Below, in pieces: positions 60,347 to 64,000 of a stretch of DNA of 64,000 bases. Origin of the DNA: CAZSDU01 sp964429135. Lineage in GTDB: Bacteria; Bacteroidota; Bacteroidia; Bacteroidales; FEN-979. The stretch is taken from contig CAYSAU010000002.1 in the NCBI GenBank assembly GCA_964429135.1, positions 1 to 64,000 of the forward strand, written 5' to 3'. The notes beneath the pieces are model-generated. The model was not told where the DNA came from and made no database searches. It saw only the letters and a program-made list of their open reading frames with translations. Position 1 is the first letter of the stretch. Each line of letters begins with the position of its first letter. Position numbers and translations under genes: made by a program.

Positions 60347-62047
60347 TTAATATTCTATTTCCAGCTCAAATTCGTCTTTCAGGGTCTTCAGGGCAGGGTT
60401 CTTACCCGCCATCTTTTCAAACTTTTCTTTATCCGTATAGGGTCTGATTTCTTTCCGTGATTCGGAGATTTTTGTCTGTAGCTGGATTTTATAGTTGTCA
60501 AGTCCTTTCCTGAGGTATTCCGTAAGTTCAGTTTTTTTCTGGTTCAGCTCTTCCTCCAGCAAAGTATTATCCAGGCTGAATTCAAGGATAAAATCTTCTT
60601 TGATGACCGGACGGTTCTTTCTCAGGGTGGCAAAAAGGTGAGGAGACTCCGTTTTCAGACTTTCCGCATATTCATCCCATTGATGATTCAACAGTTCCTG
60701 GGTAAAGGGCTGGGCAGATTGACGCATATCAGGCTGGTCTTCCCCGACCATGTTTTTTTCCTCAGGCGTTTTGGTTTTTTTAATTGAAACGGTTCCGGAA
60801 TACTCCTTTTGAAGGTCTTTCATCCTTACGGTGGGAGAAGGGGGTGATGGGGTGAGGGGGGGAACTGGTGAGGGGGTGAACTGGTGATGGGGTGGCACTT
60901 TGACCTTATCATCTTGCGTTTTTGTGACTTTGTCACCCGTCAATCCTTTTACCTGGTCACGGATGGTGCACATTTGCATCAAAGCAATTTCAAGATGAAG
61001 ATGTTTGTTATTGCTAACCTTGTAATTCAGGTCACAGCGGTTGTTAATATCAAGTGCTTTTAACAGAAAATCAACAGAACATTGAGCCGACTGTTCCTGG
61101 TATTTATTCCGGATGGATGGCGCGACTTCCAGTAATCTGGCCGTGGCCGTATCTTTAATGACCAGAAGATTCCGTAAATGTTCTCCGAAACCAATCAGGA
61201 AATGCTGGCCTTCAAATCCCTGATCAAGGATGTCATTAATGGTTAGCAGGGTGCCCTGAAGATCGCCCTCGAGAATAAAATCAGTGATCCTGAAGAAATA
61301 ATCATAATCCAGGACATTCAGATTGTCAAGAACGGTTTGGTATGTCAGTTGATTGCCGGCAAAACTCACCAGCTGGTCGAATATTGAAAGGGCATCGCGC
61401 ATGGCGCCGTCGGCTTTCTGAGCAATGATATGCAAGGCATTTTCCTCGGCCGTGATGTGCTCTTTCTCTGCTACAAACTGCAAATGGCCGGCAATATCCT
61501 CAACGGTGATCCGCTTGAAATCAAAGATTTGGCAACGAGAAAGAATGGTGGGCAGGATCTTGTGCTTTTCGGTGGTGGCAAGAATAAATTTGGTATAGGC
61601 TGGAGGCTCTTCAAGGGTCTTCAAAAACGCATTGAAAGCGGCTGCCGAAAGCATATGCACTTCATCGATGATATAGACCTTGTACTTCCCCATTTGCGGT
61701 GGAATGCGGACTTGATCCACCAGGGTACGGATATCGTCCACTGAATTGTTAGAGGCTCCGTCAAGTTCATAGATGTTAAAAGAAGCATTTTCATTAAATG
61801 ACAAACATGAGGGGCAATGATCGCAGGCTTCCATGTTCTCTGAAAGTTGCTCGCAGTTAATGGTTTTAGCCAGAATACGGGCACAGGTCGTTTTTCCGAC
61901 CCCACGGGGGCCGCAAAAAAGAAAGGCCTGGGCAAGCTGATTGTTTTTAATGGCATTTTTCAGCGTATTGGTAATGCTCTTCTGCCCCACAACCGTATCA
62001 AAAGTCTGGGGCCGGTATTTTCTGGCTGAAACAATAAAATTTTCCAT
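60347..62047 (-). CDS. dnaX: DNA polymerase III subunit gamma/tau
   Basis: 566 residues. Walker A is GPRGVGKTTCARILAKTIN, the zinc module is C-x8-C-x2-C-x2-C type (CEQLSENMEACDHCPSC), Walker B is VYIIDEVHMLS, and the SRC motif is TILSRCQIFDF. The clamp-loader core spans about 1-370 and a tau-like tail follows. The linker at about residues 383-403 (VPPHHQFTPSPVPPLTPSPP) is encoded by an 8-base tandem repeat. I see no strong slippery frameshift run that would produce a separate gamma form. Confidence 0.96.
   Translation of the reverse strand: MENFIVSARKYRPQTFDTVVGQKSITNTLKNAIKNNQLAQAFLFCGPRGVGKTTCARILAKTINCEQLSENMEACDHCPSCLSFNENASFNIYELDGASNNSVDDIRTLVDQVRIPPQMGKYKVYIIDEVHMLSAAAFNAFLKTLEEPPAYTKFILATTEKHKILPTILSRCQIFDFKRITVEDIAGHLQFVAEKEHITAEENALHIIAQKADGAMRDALSIFDQLVSFAGNQLTYQTVLDNLNVLDYDYFFRITDFILEGDLQGTLLTINDILDQGFEGQHFLIGFGEHLRNLLVIKDTATARLLEVAPSIRNKYQEQSAQCSVDFLLKALDINNRCDLNYKVSNNKHLHLEIALMQMCTIRDQVKGLTGDKVTKTQDDKVKVPPHHQFTPSPVPPLTPSPPSPTVRMKDLQKEYSGTVSIKKTKTPEEKNMVGEDQPDMRQSAQPFTQELLNHQWDEYAESLKTESPHLFATLRKNRPVIKEDFILEFSLDNTLLEEELNQKKTELTEYLRKGLDNYKIQLQTKISESRKEIRPYTDKEKFEKMAGKNPALKTLKDEFELEIEY
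60831..60897. repeat. Octamer tandem repeat inside dnaX
   Basis: On the coding (minus) strand the units are CCATCACC, AGTTCACC, CCCTCACC, AGTTCCCC, CCCTCACC, CCATCACC, CCCTTCTC. They encode the Pro/Ser/Thr-rich linker between the clamp-loader core and the tau tail. AGTTCACC matches the repeat in the SpoU methyltransferase gene but for one base. Confidence 0.85.
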
Positions 62048-62077
62048 GAATTTCAGGAGCTAATCAAAAAGATGATT

Positions 62078-62085
62078 CAAAAGTA
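62078..62085 (-). promoter_or_regulatory. -7 box of dnaX
   Basis: On the minus strand TACTTTTG fits TAnnTTTG, 31 bases before the dnaX ATG at 62047. Confidence 0.5.
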
Positions 62086-62110
62086 CGAAAGTTTTTCTTT
62101 TTTATGTACT

Positions 62111-62128
62111 TTGGCTGATTAAAGCCAA
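62111..62128. promoter_or_regulatory. Small inverted repeat between dnaX and the deacetylase-like gene
   Basis: TTGGCT and AGCCAA form 6-bp arms around a 6-base centre, directly before the ATG at 62130 in the divergent promoter region. It may be an operator or a start-masking hairpin; the arms are short. Confidence 0.3.
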
Positions 62129-62129
62129 G

Positions 62130-63443
62130 ATGATGCTGCTGATTTTTTCTTCCTCCCTGACTTCACGGATGCATTACATTTTTAATCTGCTGTTGGGAGA
62201 GATGCTGGGACTTGATTTCGCACTCACCGATAACCTGGATAAATTCAGGGAACATCCGGGACCAAAAATGATATACGGGAAAGAACCTTCCTCAGAAGAG
62301 CTTTTTCTTGAGGCTTCAGGTCTTTTATCCGAAACCGGTATCTATCCTCATGAAATAGAGACAGGGATGCTGGATGGTTTACCTGTTATTTTTTCTGTCT
62401 ATGAGCCTTCTTCCATGCTGTCCTTTGACCCTTTTTCTGCTTCTTTTTATATGGTTTCCCGCTATGAAGAATACAACAAGCATAAAAAGGATAAATACGG
62501 CCGTTTCCAGATTACCGAAAGCATTGCCTGGAAGGGGAAATTTCTCTCCATGCCGATTGTTCACCTCTGGGCGGAAAAATTCCTGCAAAAAATTCAGGCT
62601 TGTTTTCCTGAATTGGGATCAAATTCTCCTGATTACCGTTTTGTTCCCACGATTGATATCGATCATTTTTTTGCCTATCGCGGAAGGGATTGGCAGCGAA
62701 TCCTGGGAAGCACTATCCGTTCCCTTCTTCGCAGGAACTTTAAAGATATTCGATGGAGATTCAGAGTTCTTTCAGGAGCTGAAAAGGATCCATATGATGT
62801 TTATGATTATCTTATTGCCCTTCATCATAAGCTGAAGTTGCCAGCCCTGTATTTCGTTCTTTTTGCAAATTACGGGGGGCATGACAACAACATTTCCTTG
62901 AAAAACAAAAGGTTTCATCATATCCTTCGTGAACTGGATTCATATCAGGGAGTCGGCATTCACCCTTCCCTCTCATCCAACAAACACAAGGAGAAACTGG
63001 AACATGAAATACGCGGCTTATCCTGCTTGCTTGAACGCGAAATTCTGTTCAGCCGTCAGCATTTTCTTAAGATATCTTTCCCCAGGACCTATCATAACCT
63101 GATCAGGATGGGAATCCGCGATGACTATTCCATGGGTTATGCATCGCATTTGGGTTTTCGTGCAGGGATAGCCATCCCGTTTTATTTTTTTGATCTTCCG
63201 AAAAATAAAGCGACCTCTCTCCGTGTTCATCCGGTTACCCTCATGGATGTAACGTTGAATGATTATCTTCGTCTAAGTCCCGAAAAAAGCCTCAATGCCA
63301 TTCGCCAAATGGTGACCATGGTAAAAGCCGTGAATGGAGAGTTTGTCAGCCTTTGGCACAATGAAAGTCTTTCGGAATTAGGACGTTGGAAAGGCTGGCG
63401 GATGGTTTACGAGGAAATGCTGAAGATGGCTGAAGAACCATAA
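62130..63443 (+). CDS. DUF7033 / polysaccharide-deacetylase-like protein
   Basis: 437 residues. The N-terminal part (about 1-160) with VSRYEEYNKHKKDKYGRF is the DUF7033-type region found in Bacteroidota next to deacetylase domains. The C-terminal part resembles a NodB-type barrel, with VPTIDIDHFFAYRG giving the first Asp-Asp-like metal site, GIHPSLSSN (His), and SLWHNESLSE near the end (His). It probably acts on a cell-wall or surface glycan. It is followed by the FemAB-like gene 5 bases later. Confidence 0.8.
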   Translation: MMLLIFSSSLTSRMHYIFNLLLGEMLGLDFALTDNLDKFREHPGPKMIYGKEPSSEELFLEASGLLSETGIYPHEIETGMLDGLPVIFSVYEPSSMLSFDPFSASFYMVSRYEEYNKHKKDKYGRFQITESIAWKGKFLSMPIVHLWAEKFLQKIQACFPELGSNSPDYRFVPTIDIDHFFAYRGRDWQRILGSTIRSLLRRNFKDIRWRFRVLSGAEKDPYDVYDYLIALHHKLKLPALYFVLFANYGGHDNNISLKNKRFHHILRELDSYQGVGIHPSLSSNKHKEKLEHEIRGLSCLLEREILFSRQHFLKISFPRTYHNLIRMGIRDDYSMGYASHLGFRAGIAIPFYFFDLPKNKATSLRVHPVTLMDVTLNDYLRLSPEKSLNAIRQMVTMVKAVNGEFVSLWHNESLSELGRWKGWRMVYEEMLKMAEEP

Positions 63444-63448
63444 ACGGG

Positions 63449-64000
63449 ATGATCCAATATGTAAAACAAAAACAGATTGATAAAGGCCGCTGGGATGATT
63501 GTGTCGCAAAAGCAGTCAATAGCAGGGTGTATGCGTTTTCCTGGTACCTCGACCGGGTTAGTCCGGGTTGGGAGGGACTGATTACCCATGATTACCAGTG
63601 TGTTTTTCCGCTGACACGGAAAGTTAAGGCAGGCATTCCATATCTTGCCCAGCCTTTTTTTGCCCAGCAACTGGGTTTATTCACTTCACTCCATCTCACT
63701 CCGTCCTTGGTGCAAGAATTTTTAGAAGCCATTCCAGGAAAATACCGCTTCATTGAGATTCATCTCAATGAAATGAATAAAGTTAATCCGGCGGACTTTC
63801 CTGTTCGTCCCCGACTGAATCACGAATTGGATCTGATCCGTGAATACCCTGATTTGTATTCCGGTTATAGCCAGAATACCCGCCGTAACCTTCGGAAAGC
63901 AGCAGAGAGAAATATCAGGATTGGACGAAAAACAGAGGCTGACGAGTTGATATCCCTGTTCAGAATCACTTTCGGGGACAAGGAAGGGAAACTGAAATTC
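63449..64000 (+). CDS. FemAB/GNAT-like acyltransferase, 5' part
   Basis: The ATG at 63449 opens a frame that runs uninterrupted to the window edge (184 codons seen, C-terminus missing). The opening MIQYVKQKQIDKGRWDDCV, then FSWYLDRVSPGWEGLI, is the start of the FemAB-like acetyltransferase proteins found next to deacetylase-like genes in Bacteroidota. YSQNTRRNLRKAAERNI is a typical GNAT/FemAB helix. Function in glycan or wall modification is inferred. Confidence 0.75.
   Translation, partial: MIQYVKQKQIDKGRWDDCVAKAVNSRVYAFSWYLDRVSPGWEGLITHDYQCVFPLTRKVKAGIPYLAQPFFAQQLGLFTSLHLTPSLVQEFLEAIPGKYRFIEIHLNEMNKVNPADFPVRPRLNHELDLIREYPDLYSGYSQNTRRNLRKAAERNIRIGRKTEADELISLFRITFGDKEGKLKF

Noticed and set aside
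60347..62047. Programmed frameshift in dnaX to make a short gamma subunit
   Set aside because: I saw no A-rich slippery run with a following hairpin at the expected position. The repeat-length frameshift idea is reported separately.

Overview
The window is from a Bacteroidota chromosome, most likely an uncultured Bacteroidales-like lineage. Supporting signs are type IX secretion genes (gldJ, porP/sprF-like, two porU-like genes, porV, plug protein), a cargo protein with a type IX C-terminal sorting domain, a TonB receptor with a carboxypeptidase-regulatory-like N-domain, the compact rpsF-rpsR-rplI operon, LruC and TamL lipoproteins, and promoters of the Bacteroidota type (TAnnTTTG at -7). All calls come from reading the sequence and recalling protein families; no database was searched.

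Layout. 1-290: end of a tRNA-Gly and a whole tRNA-Leu with terminators. 288-12274: twelve minus-strand genes in one tight run, modE-wtpA-lipoprotein-T9SS cargo-TonB receptor-SUOX-fold-like protein-wtpB-wtpC-moeA-moaA-moaC-MOSC/mog. Together they could take up tungstate or molybdate across both membranes and build the metal-pterin cofactor. 12432-20185: surface polysaccharide genes (O-antigen ligase-like, GT22-like transferase, flippase, GT2, SGNH/MBOAT acylation pair). 20357-27633: a 1-pyrroline-5-carboxylate dehydrogenase, a tungsten-type aldehyde ferredoxin oxidoreductase (AOR), a DUF3795 protein, a carboxyltransferase-type protein (oxaloacetate decarboxylase alpha/PycB like) and a ThiF-like E1 with a MoaD/ThiS-like sulfur carrier. 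27672-31354: folC, anmK, murF. 31356-42611 and 45180-46466: type IX secretion genes. 42624-45164: ispF, ribosomal proteins S6, S18 and L9, and a SpoU-type methyltransferase. 46567-53440: LruC lipoprotein, TamL and a hybrid histidine kinase. 53443-58639: an FtsX-type ABC exporter with a LolA-like protein and a beta-barrel protein. 58816-64000: tRNA-Val, a CoA-binding protein, a PfkB kinase, dnaX, a deacetylase-like protein and a FemAB-like fragment.

The most interesting theme is a probable tungsten/molybdenum regulon. A palindrome of the form CGATAT-N12-ATATCG, matching the half-sites and spacing of the E. coli ModE operator as I recall it, occurs upstream of the modE-wtp-moa operon (one mismatch), upstream of the aldehyde dehydrogenase gene (perfect) and, degenerate, upstream of the AOR gene. 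The metal operon also carries a type IX cargo protein, a lipoprotein and a duplicated SUOX-fold-like periplasmic protein, none of which belongs to a standard mod/wtp locus. They are candidates for a new surface tungstate or molybdate acquisition system.

A second theme is short tandem repeats: 7-base arrays between genes, several abutting start codons, and an 8-base family that has expanded inside the coding sequences of dnaX and the SpoU methyltransferase.
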